Source: an uncultured Clostridia bacterium (GTDB taxonomy: Bacteria > Bacillota > Clostridia > Lachnospirales > Anaerotignaceae). From it: 9,904 bases of DNA. This document shows positions 1-5,590 of this stretch, one piece after another; the stretch's first letter is position 1; each line of letters starts with the position of its first letter. Both the position numbers and the translations under genes were made by a program. The stretch spans positions 1 to 9,904 of the forward strand of contig CAJUKL010000063.1 of NCBI GenBank assembly GCA_910587195.1, written 5' to 3'. The notes below the pieces were generated by a model, which saw only the letters and a program-made list of their open reading frames with translations, had not been told where the DNA came from and did not search any database.

Positions 1-143
1 AACCGTTGGTGGTGCGTTGTCGTTCATCTACAACAATCATTCTACTCCATCACACAGCTGCAAAACACCAGTTTTGTACAAAAGTTCTTTGCTTACTTTC
101 TTTCAAGAAAGTAAGTGAAAAAAGCTTGACCAAAAACTTTTTC
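1..143 (+). repeat. Module Y structured repeat, copy 1 (may extend past the window edge)
   Basis: Non-coding repeat whose first 116 bases recur at 172-287 with no gaps and 8 substitutions. It contains a 5-bp stem GTTGT/ACAAC, a hairpin at 60-77 (GCAAAAC, loop ACCA, GTTTTGT) and a hairpin at 92-115 with a 10-bp stem CTTACTTTCT/AGAAAGTAAG and loop TTCA. It ends with the tail GAAAAAAGCTTGACCAAAAA (117-136), which is shared with the locus at 5293 and 5464. No U-run follows the stems, so it is not a canonical terminator. No convincing gene lies in 1-323: bases 144-171 are a unique spacer and 288-323 is plain AT-rich sequence before the end of the Nudix gene. Confidence 0.9.
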
Positions 144-171
144 TTTTGCGAACAGTACAGAACGAAGTTTT

Positions 172-287
172 AACCGTTGGTGGTGCGTTGTCGTTCATCT
201 ACAACAATCATTCTACTCCATCACACGGCGGCGAAACGTTAGTTTCGCACAAAAGTTCTTTGCTTACTTTCTTTCAAGAAAGTAAGT
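172..287 (+). repeat. Module Y structured repeat, copy 2
   Basis: Direct repeat of 1-116, displaced by exactly 171 bases. The first 55 and last 39 bases are identical. All 8 differences fall in the stretch corresponding to 227-248. In the hairpin at 231-248 the pair A62-T75 of copy 1 becomes G-C, and the wobble pair G60-T77 becomes G-C, so pairing is kept while sequence changes. The 10-bp hairpin at 263-286 is unchanged. The copy lacks the GCTTGACC tail found after copies 1 and 3. It lies in the 3' region of the leftward Nudix gene. Confidence 0.9.
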
Positions 288-323
288 TATTTTATCATAT
301 GCACAATCTTGTTTTATTATGTT

Positions 324-854
324 TTAAATTGCTTTTTTTGCCTGATAAGCAAATAACAATAAAATTGTTTTTGCATCTTTAATTTTTCCATCACGTACCA
401 TGTCCAATGCTTGCTGCAAGGTATATTTTTCTACTTCTATAAACTCATCTTCATCAAAATGTTGTTTTCCTTGTTCCAGCTCATCCGCAATGTATAAATA
501 TAATTTTTCCATACAAAAGCCTGGTGTGGGATACATTTCACATATAAATTCTAATTCTTTTGCTTTAAAACCTGTTTCTTCTTCCAATTCTCTTTTTGCA
601 CATTCGGCAGGTTCTTCCCCTTCTTCCATAATCCCTGCGGGAATTTCTAGTATCATTTCCTGAAAAGGATGTCTATATTGTCTGACTAAAATAATATTTC
701 CCATACTATCAATAGGCAATATCGCTGTTGCTGCTCCTCTTTCTACCACTTCACGGAAAGCAGTTTTTCCATCTGGCATTAAAATTTCATCTTTTTTTAC
801 AGATAAAAATGCACCATCATATTTTTTTTCACTTTTTACAACTTCATAACTCAT
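324..854 (-). CDS. Nudix hydrolase, ADP-ribose pyrophosphatase-like
   Basis: A 176-residue cytoplasmic enzyme expected to hydrolyse ADP-ribose or a related nucleoside diphosphate derivative to AMP plus a sugar phosphate. The Nudix box is complete at residues 74-96: G74, E80, then R88-E89, E92-E93 and G95, fitting GX5EX7REUXEEXGU. The preceding RQYRHPF...EIPAG and the proline at 111, 15 residues after the box, are typical of the ADP-ribose pyrophosphatase subgroup (NudF/YqkG type). Length fits that family. I chose the ATG at 854 because GGGAGGA (862-868) precedes it at good spacing; in-frame sequence upstream lies inside the aminotransferase gene and is not family-like. It starts 14 bases after the aminotransferase stop, so the two are probably cotranscribed. 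The exact substrate is inferred. Confidence 0.92.
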   Translation of the reverse strand: MSYEVVKSEKKYDGAFLSVKKDEILMPDGKTAFREVVERGAATAILPIDSMGNIILVRQYRHPFQEMILEIPAGIMEEGEEPAECAKRELEEETGFKAKELEFICEMYPTPGFCMEKLYLYIADELEQGKQHFDEDEFIEVEKYTLQQALDMVRDGKIKDAKTILLLFAYQAKKAI

Positions 855-868
855 TATTGTTCCTCCCA

Positions 869-2065
869 TCAGTGTAACTCTTTTATAAATTCTTCTATTC
901 TGTCCATTCCTTTTTGAATGAGCTCCATTGATGTTGCATAAGATAAGCGAATATAATCTGGCATACCAAAATCTGCACAAGGCACTACTGCCACATATTT
1001 TTGTTCTAATAGAGCTTCTGCAAAATCAGCTGCATTTTGTATTTGTTTTTCTTTTGCTTTTTTGCCATAAGTATCCGCCACATCCACAAATAAATAAAAA
1101 GCACCTTCTGGTTTTAAAGCATGAATCATAGGAATTTTTTCTTCTCTTTCAAAAATATAATCCCTTCTTTTTTTAAATTCCTGTCGCATTTCCTCTACGC
1201 ATTGCTGTGAACCATTTAAAGCAGCTACAGTTGCTTTTTGTGCAATTGAGTTAGGGTTTGATGTCATATGAGATTGCAATGCACTGATACGTTTTGCTAT
1301 TTCTAGTGGTGCTGCTGTAAAACCAATGCGCCAGCCTGTCATAGCATAGCTTTTAGATACACCATTAATTACAATAGTTCTGTCATAAATTTCTTTTCCC
1401 AAAGAAGCAATGCTGATATGTTTTTTATTTTCTTCATAAATGAGCTTTTCATAAATCTCATCAGAAATGACAAAAATATCTTTTTCTACTGCAAAATCAG
1501 CCACTGCTTTTAAATCTTCCCTTGTAGAAACCATACCTGTTGGATTAGAGGGGCTTGTTAAAATAAGTGCCTTTGTTTTTGGTGTATATGCCTCCAACAT
1601 TTCTTGCTGGGTCATCATAAAGTTATTTTCTTTTTTGGTCAATACAATAACTGGAACACCTCCTGCAATTTTTACCATTTCAGAATAACTCAACCAATAT
1701 GGTCCAGGAATCAAGACTTCCTCTCCTTCATTTAGAATTGCCATAAATACATTCATAAGGGAATGTTTTGCACCATTACTAATGACAATCTGTTCTGGCT
1801 GATAAACAATTTCATTATCATTTTTTAATTTATTGCATACTGCTTTTCTTAACTCCATTGTACCCGCTGCTGGTGTATATCTTGTTTCACCATTTTGAAT
1901 TGCTTCGATTGCTGCGTCACAAATATGTTTTGGGGTATCAAAATCTGGTTCTCCCACACCAAATGTTACAACATCTATTCCGTCTGCTTTTAATTGTCCT
2001 GCTTTTGCAGAAATTGCCAATGTAGAAGAAGGTTTGATTTGTAATGCTTTTTTTGATAATTCCAT
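869..2065 (-). CDS. aspB: Class I PLP-dependent aminotransferase, aspartate aminotransferase type
   Basis: A 398-residue cytoplasmic enzyme expected to transfer the amino group between aspartate and 2-oxoglutarate using pyridoxal phosphate. It closely resembles what I know of Bacillus AspB: LAISAKAGQLKADG near the N-terminus, GVGEPDFDTP, the SNPTG motif (N174-G177), the PLP-binding lysine K238 in GVSKSYAMTGWRIG, and an arginine R373 in IRLSYATS matching the substrate-carboxylate arginine. Length is normal for the family. The ATG at 2065 is preceded by GGGAGAG about 7 bases away. It lies 87 bases downstream of the membrane-protein pair, with a possible promoter of its own in that gap, and directly upstream of the Nudix gene. 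Specificity for aspartate over other amino acids is inferred. Confidence 0.93.
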   Translation of the reverse strand: MELSKKALQIKPSSTLAISAKAGQLKADGIDVVTFGVGEPDFDTPKHICDAAIEAIQNGETRYTPAAGTMELRKAVCNKLKNDNEIVYQPEQIVISNGAKHSLMNVFMAILNEGEEVLIPGPYWLSYSEMVKIAGGVPVIVLTKKENNFMMTQQEMLEAYTPKTKALILTSPSNPTGMVSTREDLKAVADFAVEKDIFVISDEIYEKLIYEENKKHISIASLGKEIYDRTIVINGVSKSYAMTGWRIGFTAAPLEIAKRISALQSHMTSNPNSIAQKATVAALNGSQQCVEEMRQEFKKRRDYIFEREEKIPMIHALKPEGAFYLFVDVADTYGKKAKEKQIQNAADFAEALLEQKYVAVVPCADFGMPDYIRLSYATSMELIQKGMDRIEEFIKELH

Positions 2066-2118
2066 GTTGTATCTCTCCCTTTATTTTATTCTTTTGAAAC
2101 TTTATCAAATTCTATAAA

Positions 2119-2148
2119 CTTTTAATTTTGTCTTTCTAATTTTGTCAA
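2119..2148 (-). promoter_or_regulatory. Possible sigma-A promoter for the aminotransferase-Nudix pair
   Basis: On the minus strand a perfect TTGACA (2148-2143) is followed after 18 bases by TAAAAG (2124-2119), a poor -10 match. No terminator separates this site from the upstream membrane-protein genes, so readthrough from 3217-3245 is an alternative. Confidence 0.4.
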
Positions 2149-2152
2149 CAAT

Positions 2153-2692
2153 TCATTTTTTTTCAATCCATTTTTCTATTAACTTACCAAGTCCTACACC
2201 TATGGAAGAACCTATTATAACCATAACAAAGTGAAACATTCTTGACAACAACGCCTCTGGTTTTGTAACTTCTTCAAATTCTGTATAAAATCTCCCTTGT
2301 TCTATGCGATATGTTACAGCATAAGAATAAATATGGTCATTCACTGCTAGATTAAATTCTTCCCCTTCCATATTTTGGTTACCTGTCATAGACCAAACTT
2401 CTTTCCAGCTATCATTATAAAAACTTTTGATATAAGTTGCTACTGCCAGATTACCATTTTCTCCCTGATAATACAATGTAACACTATTTTTATAATTTTC
2501 CTTATCTATTACTTTACCATTTTGGAAGGAATGTCTTTTTTCCATATCTTTCAAAAAAGTTTTTTCTAAATTTTTTCCTTTGATAGGAAAATAAATGCCT
2601 TGATTGATATAAAACAAAGCTAAAAAAAACAAAAGTGCAAAAGATACTAGAACACCTACATATTTTTTTATCTTATCTTTTATCAAATCCAT
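2153..2692 (-). CDS. Uncharacterised two-TM membrane protein, paralog of its upstream neighbour
   Basis: A 179-residue protein I do not recognise. After a short basic start (MDLIKDKIKK) there is a membrane segment at about residues 11-33, a polar middle of about 115 residues, and a second hydrophobic segment at about 152-172 followed by a charged tail (EKWIEKK). The middle matches the preceding gene: YIKSFYNDSWK against YVKSIYMNQWK, and VNDHIYSYAVTY against VDDHIFQYRIKY. The ATG at 2692 overlaps the preceding gene by 20 bases, which suggests translational coupling. Its AAGGGG sits almost against the ATG, so the TTG at 2686, two codons inside, is also possible and better spaced. The middle domain is probably outside the membrane, but topology is inferred. 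Confidence 0.8.
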   Translation of the reverse strand: MDLIKDKIKKYVGVLVSFALLFFLALFYINQGIYFPIKGKNLEKTFLKDMEKRHSFQNGKVIDKENYKNSVTLYYQGENGNLAVATYIKSFYNDSWKEVWSMTGNQNMEGEEFNLAVNDHIYSYAVTYRIEQGRFYTEFEEVTKPEALLSRMFHFVMVIIGSSIGVGLGKLIEKWIEKK

Positions 2693-3188
2693 TCCCCTTT
2701 CTTTTTTGCATAAAAACACCCACAATTCTACCAATAGTTGCTGCCGCAATAATCACCCCAAGGCTAAACAAACGAATGGCAAGCAAGGGTTTTGGCTGCC
2801 CAACTAATTCCACCAATACATTTTCCGGTTTTTGTTGATTATATTTTATGCGGTATTGAAAAATATGGTCATCCACAAAAACTTCTGTATTTTCTTGAAA
2901 TTCTGACAAATAGTACAGCTTCCACTGATTCATATAGATACTTTTTACATAAACGGCAAACATTTTTTGTGTTTGATTTTCAAAAAAGAGCATTTTACTA
3001 TTGCTATATTGGCACTCATCAAAAATAGCTCCTTTTTCCATTCCTTTTTGCGAAAGTTGCTGTAAAAAATCATCTTTTATTTTTTCCTCTGCTATGGTGT
3101 GCATGGTGGTTCCATTTAAAAAAAACATTCCAGCCAAAAGTAGCAACACAAAAAAAGAAATTGTAATGATTTTATGAGCCTTTTCCAT
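2673..3188 (-). CDS. Uncharacterised two-TM membrane protein, first of a tandem pair
   Basis: A 171-residue protein I do not recognise. A hydrophobic segment at about residues 7-26 could be a signal anchor. A polar middle domain follows, containing YVKSIYMNQWK and VDDHIFQYRIKY, then a second hydrophobic stretch at about 137-160 and a basic tail ending KRKGNGFDKR. The next gene has the same architecture and shares these motifs, so the two are tandem paralogs and may form a hetero-oligomer. The ATG at 3188 has a good GGAGG about 7 bases upstream, and a sigma-A-like promoter lies just before it. Nothing in the sequence suggests an enzymatic function: I see no conserved catalytic triad, lipobox or metal site. 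Confidence 0.85.
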   Translation of the reverse strand: MEKAHKIITISFFVLLLLAGMFFLNGTTMHTIAEEKIKDDFLQQLSQKGMEKGAIFDECQYSNSKMLFFENQTQKMFAVYVKSIYMNQWKLYYLSEFQENTEVFVDDHIFQYRIKYNQQKPENVLVELVGQPKPLLAIRLFSLGVIIAAATIGRIVGVFMQKRKGNGFDKR

Positions 3189-3216
3189 TTTTCACCTCCA
3201 AGTTAATCTGCTTTCT

Positions 3217-3245
3217 ATTGTAAAGCCTTATCCTCAAAATTACAA
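3217..3245 (-). promoter_or_regulatory. Sigma-A-like promoter for the membrane-protein operon
   Basis: On the minus strand TTGTAA (3245-3240), a 17-base spacer and TACAAT (3222-3217) match the consensus at 4 and 5 of 6 positions. Transcription would begin near 3210, leaving a short leader before the GGAGG and ATG of the gene at 3188. It directly abuts the rny terminator, so the two transcription units are cleanly separated. Confidence 0.65.
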
Positions 3246-3248
3246 GTC

Positions 3249-3282
3249 AAAAAAAAGAGTCGACAACATCGACTCTTTTTTT
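3249..3282 (-). terminator. Intrinsic terminator of rny
   Basis: A 7-bp GC-containing stem GAGTCGA/TCGACTC (3257-3263, 3269-3275) with loop CAACA is flanked by 8 A on the left and 7 T on the right, so the stem extends into A-T pairs and a U-run follows on either strand. It lies 35 bases past the rny stop, and for the leftward rny transcript the U-run comes from 3256-3249. No plus-strand gene ends here, so the rny assignment is clear. Confidence 0.92.
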
Positions 3283-3316
3283 AACTCTGCTGACTTTTTT
3301 TTAAAAAATAAAAGAT

Positions 3317-4912
3317 TTATTTTGCATATTCTACAGCTCGTGTTTCTCTAATAAGATTTACTTTAATTTGTCCAGGATATTCCAATTCTTCTTCAATCTT
3401 TTTGGCAATATCCCTTGCTAATAATGTCATATCATCATCGCCAACATCTTCTGGCACAATAACAATTCGTAATTCTCGTCCTGCCTGAATAGCAAAAGAT
3501 TTTTCTACACCTTTAAAATTATCTGCAATTTCTTCTAATTTTTCTAATCTCTTGATGTAAGATTCTAAAGTTTCGCGTCTAGCACCCGGTCTTGCGGCAG
3601 AAATAGCATCTGCTGCCTGCACCAGCACCGCAATAATACTTTGTGGCTCTACATCTCCATGATGCGCCTCTACTGCATTAATAATCAATGCAGACTCTTT
3701 ATATTTTTTACAAAGTCCCACACCGATACTAACATGAGAGCCTTCCATTTCGTGGTCAACACTTTTTCCAATATCATGCAATAAACCTGCACGTTTTGCT
3801 GCATTGGCATCTAATCCCAGTTCGGATGCCATTAAACCTGTTAAATGTGCCACTTCCACAGAATGTTTTAATACATTTTGTCCATAGCTTGTACGATATT
3901 TTAGCTTTCCTAAAAGGCGAATTAACTCTGGGTGAAGTCCGTTCACCCCTGTTTCAAAAGTTGCAGCTTCTCCTTCTTCACGAATAATCACATCTACTTC
4001 TTTTTTTGCCTTTTCCACCATTTCCTCAATGCGAGATGGATGAACACGACCATCTACAATTAGTTTTTCAAGTGCAATTCTTGCAATTTCTCTGCGAATG
4101 GGGTCAAAGCCAGATAAAATTACCGCTTCCGGAGTATCATCAATAATTAAATCAATGCCTGTCAATGTTTCCAAGGCGCGGATATTTCTACCTTCTCGCC
4201 CTATAATTCTGCCTTTCATTTCATCATTTGGCAACTGCACTACAGAAACAGTTGTTTCTGCCACATGGTCAACTGCACATTTTTGGATTGCATTTGCAAC
4301 GATTTCACGGGAACGTCTGTCCGCCTCAAGTTTTGCTTTGCTTTCCATTTCTTTAATCATAATGGTAGCTTCGTGTTTTACTTCATTTTGGACACTTTCT
4401 AAGATATAATTTTTTGCTTCCTCCAAAGTCAAACCTGAAATTCTTTCCAGTTCTTGTAATTGTTTTTGCTGTAATTGTTTGACATCTTCTTTTTGTTTTT
4501 CTAATTCTTCCAACTTTTGGGACATTTGTTCTTCTTTTTTTTCATAAGATTCTACTTTTCTGTCCAAAGCATCTTCTTTTTGCAATAAACGTCTTTCATT
4601 TCTTTGTAACTCATTTCTTCTATCACGTGCTTCTTTTTCTACTTCATTTTTTATACGAATACTTTCTTCCTTTGCTTCTAATAATATTTCTTTCTTTTTT
4701 GCTTCAGCATCTTTTGTGGCTTCGCCTACAATTTTATCTGCTCTTTCTTCTGCCACGCCAATTTTTGCTTCTGCAATTCGTTTTCTATAATGAAAGCCCA
4801 TTGTAGCACCAAGTATGCCCATAATAATACCTACTATGATTGCTAACCAGTTGATAAAAAACACCTCCCCTATTTTATTTTTGTTTTTATGATTTGTCAA
4901 AAAAAATATCAT
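3317..4912 (-). CDS. rny: Ribonuclease Y (membrane-anchored endoribonuclease)
   Basis: RNase Y initiates mRNA decay and processing at the membrane in many Firmicutes. Numbering from the ATG at 4912 (531 residues): a single membrane segment at about 20-42, a long charged coiled coil at about 45-190, a KH RNA-binding domain with G234RIIG and GREG (238-241), and an HD phosphohydrolase domain with H379-D380 in LLHDIGK. These are the metal-binding catalytic residues of the family. The start is uncertain. The ATG at 4912 has no Shine-Dalgarno, while GGGGAGGTG (4870-4862) lies 8 bases before an ATC codon at 4855-4853. Starting there would give 512 residues with the membrane segment at the N-terminus, closer to the usual 510-520. 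The ATG is reported as the conservative boundary. The gene is monocistronic, with its own promoter and terminator. Confidence 0.95.
   Translation of the reverse strand: MIFFLTNHKNKNKIGEVFFINWLAIIVGIIMGILGATMGFHYRKRIAEAKIGVAEERADKIVGEATKDAEAKKKEILLEAKEESIRIKNEVEKEARDRRNELQRNERRLLQKEDALDRKVESYEKKEEQMSQKLEELEKQKEDVKQLQQKQLQELERISGLTLEEAKNYILESVQNEVKHEATIMIKEMESKAKLEADRRSREIVANAIQKCAVDHVAETTVSVVQLPNDEMKGRIIGREGRNIRALETLTGIDLIIDDTPEAVILSGFDPIRREIARIALEKLIVDGRVHPSRIEEMVEKAKKEVDVIIREEGEAATFETGVNGLHPELIRLLGKLKYRTSYGQNVLKHSVEVAHLTGLMASELGLDANAAKRAGLLHDIGKSVDHEMEGSHVSIGVGLCKKYKESALIINAVEAHHGDVEPQSIIAVLVQAADAISAARPGARRETLESYIKRLEKLEEIADNFKGVEKSFAIQAGRELRIVIVPEDVGDDDMTLLARDIAKKIEEELEYPGQIKVNLIRETRAVEYAK
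4862..4870 (-). promoter_or_regulatory. Strong Shine-Dalgarno of rny facing a non-canonical ATC codon
   Basis: Minus-strand GGGGAGGTG contains GGAGG at 4868-4864. Counting 8 bases on gives ATC (4855-4853), not ATG, GTG or TTG. The in-frame GTG at 4864-4862 overlaps the Shine-Dalgarno itself and is too close to be served by it. This is the only good ribosome binding site near the rny 5' end. Confidence 0.7.
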
Positions 4913-4955
4913 TTTTTCTGAAATACTTTGTTTTTGTGCAAGCTACACCCTTTTT

Positions 4956-4984
4956 ATTTTAAAGCGTTTCACTACTTATGTCAA
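4956..4984 (-). promoter_or_regulatory. Sigma-A-like promoter of rny
   Basis: Minus strand: perfect TTGACA (4984-4979), a 17-base spacer, then TAAAAT (4961-4956, 5 of 6). Transcription would begin near 4949, upstream of both candidate rny starts, with a leader of about 37 bases to the ATG or about 95 bases to the ATC. It is the best promoter match in the window and lies outside the repeats. Confidence 0.8.
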
Positions 4985-5005
4985 GATAGAAGTTTTTCAA
5001 AGCAG

Positions 5006-5194
5006 GGTAACCACATAAAAAATATTGTATATAAATAAAATTTAGAATCTGTTGCGTGTGCGAAAGGTAAGAATTATAATAATTTGAGTTTAAAAATAAA
5101 AAAATGGCTTATTATAAACTTAATAAAAGTCAGAAGTTCTTGGGGAGACTTTTTTCACTTGTGAAAAGTTTCCCCAAAGTCTACGCTTCGCTCT
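5006..5194 (+). repeat. Module X repeat, copy 1 (portion also present at 9755-9904)
   Basis: Bases 5068-5194 match 9778-9904 without gaps and with 6 differences in 127, and the start GGTAACCACATAAAAA (5006) matches 9755. Copy 1 carries a net 39 extra bases between these blocks, containing the left inverted-repeat arm. The shared part includes a long hairpin at 5142-5175 (GGGG...CCCC ends, about 12 bp) and an AT stem TTATTA/TAATAA near 5109-5126. The differences between copies inside these two stems convert to G-T wobbles and keep the pairing. Confidence 0.9.
5052..5080 (+). promoter_or_regulatory. Possible repeat-borne promoter toward the radical SAM operon
   Basis: TTGCGT (5052-5057), 17 bases, then a perfect TATAAT (5075-5080). 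The -35 lies in the left inverted-repeat arm and the -10 in the X module. The other X copy keeps TATAAT (9785-9790) but has no -35 at that spacing. If used, the leader to 5591 would be about 500 bases and cross every hairpin of the repeats. Confidence 0.35.
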
Positions 5195-5292
5195 GGTCGG
5201 TGCAGAATGTCCACTGGACATTCTGCACCCTTTCAAAAACACGCTTCCAAGCGTAGAAAACCTTGGGCTTTGCCCAAACCCACAAGCTTTTT

Positions 5293-5348
5293 GAAAAAAG
5301 CTTGACCAAAAACTTTACCTTTCACACACGCAACAGATTCTAAATTTT
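5293..5348 (+). repeat. 56-bp direct repeat, first copy (GCTTGACC tail plus right inverted-repeat arm)
   Basis: Matches 5464-5519 with 4 substitutions and no gaps, exactly 171 bases apart, so the Y module between them is bracketed by direct repeats. Both contain GCTTGACCAAAAACTTTAC and ACGCAACAGATTCTAAATTT. The second half is also the right arm of the inverted repeat that starts at 5036. Confidence 0.9.
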
Positions 5349-5349
5349 A

Positions 5350-5485
5350 GTCGTTGGTGCTCTGTTGTCGTTCATCTGCAACGACCTTTCCATGTCATCG
5401 CATGGCTGCAAAACGAAGTTTTGCGCAAAAGTTCTTTGCTTACTTTCTTTCAAGAAAGTAAGTGAAAAAAGCTTGACCAAAAACT
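5350..5485 (+). repeat. Module Y structured repeat, copy 3
   Basis: Collinear with 1-140 but more diverged. The variable hairpin is now a perfect 7-bp stem GCAAAAC/GTTTTGC (5408-5424) with a 3-base loop. The 10-bp hairpin CTTACTTTCT/AGAAAGTAAG (5439-5462) is unchanged. Extra local stems appear (GTCGTT/AACGAC and CCATG/CATGG) where copy 1 has none. Confidence 0.85.
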
Positions 5486-5519
5486 TTACTTTTTATAAAC
5501 GCAACAGATTCTAAATTTA
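5464..5519 (+). repeat. 56-bp direct repeat, second copy, abutting the radical SAM leader
   Basis: Second copy of 5293-5348. Its four changes include C-to-T and C-to-A substitutions that create TATAAA (5494-5499), 15 bases after TTGACC (5473-5478). This is a sub-optimally spaced promoter-like pair that the first copy lacks. It ends at the in-frame but Shine-Dalgarno-less ATG at 5519. Confidence 0.85.
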
Positions 5520-5590
5520 TGGAAGATAATAGTGCATTTTTAAAAAAAATAGGGTATCATAGAGATATTGAATTTTTAGGAGGAAAAAAT

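Larger units (their letters stand above)
5036..5349. repeat. MITE-like folded element with 35-bp terminal inverted repeats
   Basis: The arms at 5036-5070 and 5315-5349 are inverted repeats matching at 34 of 35 positions. They enclose about 244 bases with further hairpins: 5142-5175; a near-perfect 31-base palindrome at 5199-5229 (15-bp arms GGTGCAGAATGTCCA around one C); CTACGCTT (5181-5188) pairing with AAGCGTAG (5249-5256); TTGGGC/GCCCAA (5263-5277); and CAAGCTTTTT/AAAAAGCTTG (5283-5304). There is no open reading frame of note and no transposase, as expected for a non-autonomous element. I see no clear target-site duplication beside the arms, so mobility is inferred from shape and recurrence only. 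Confidence 0.75.
4913..5590. other. Divergent intergenic region between rny and the radical SAM operon
   Basis: This 678-base gap holds no believable gene. From left to right it contains the rny promoter (minus strand, 4956-4984), the X module (from 5006) with 35-bp inverted repeats, the Y module, a second copy of the right inverted-repeat arm (5486-5519), and about 70 bases of unique AT-rich leader with the AGGAGG at 5578-5583. Repeats fill nearly 500 bases of it, so any leader RNA of the rightward operon that starts within them would be highly structured. Confidence 0.85.

Noticed and set aside
92..115. Y hairpin as an intrinsic terminator
   Set aside because: The 10-bp stem is AT-rich and no U-run follows it on either strand in copies 1, 2 or 3.
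1..287. CRISPR array
   Set aside because: Units are about 140 bp with 171-bp spacing, only two copies occur here, there are no short unique spacers of constant length and no cas gene is present.
146..382. 78-codon open frame across Y copy 2
   Set aside because: It runs through repeat sequence into the Nudix 3' end on the opposite strand, with no supported start. It reflects the repeat and is not a gene.
855..980. N-terminal extension of the Nudix protein
   Set aside because: The extra 42 codons overlap the aminotransferase gene out of frame, and the extension is not Nudix-like. GGGAGGA supports the ATG at 854.
5519..5590. In-frame ATG extending the radical SAM protein by 24 residues
   Set aside because: It has no Shine-Dalgarno, lies at the end of the 56-bp repeat and encodes residues unlike the family N-terminus. 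The ATG at 5591 has AGGAGG at 7 bases.
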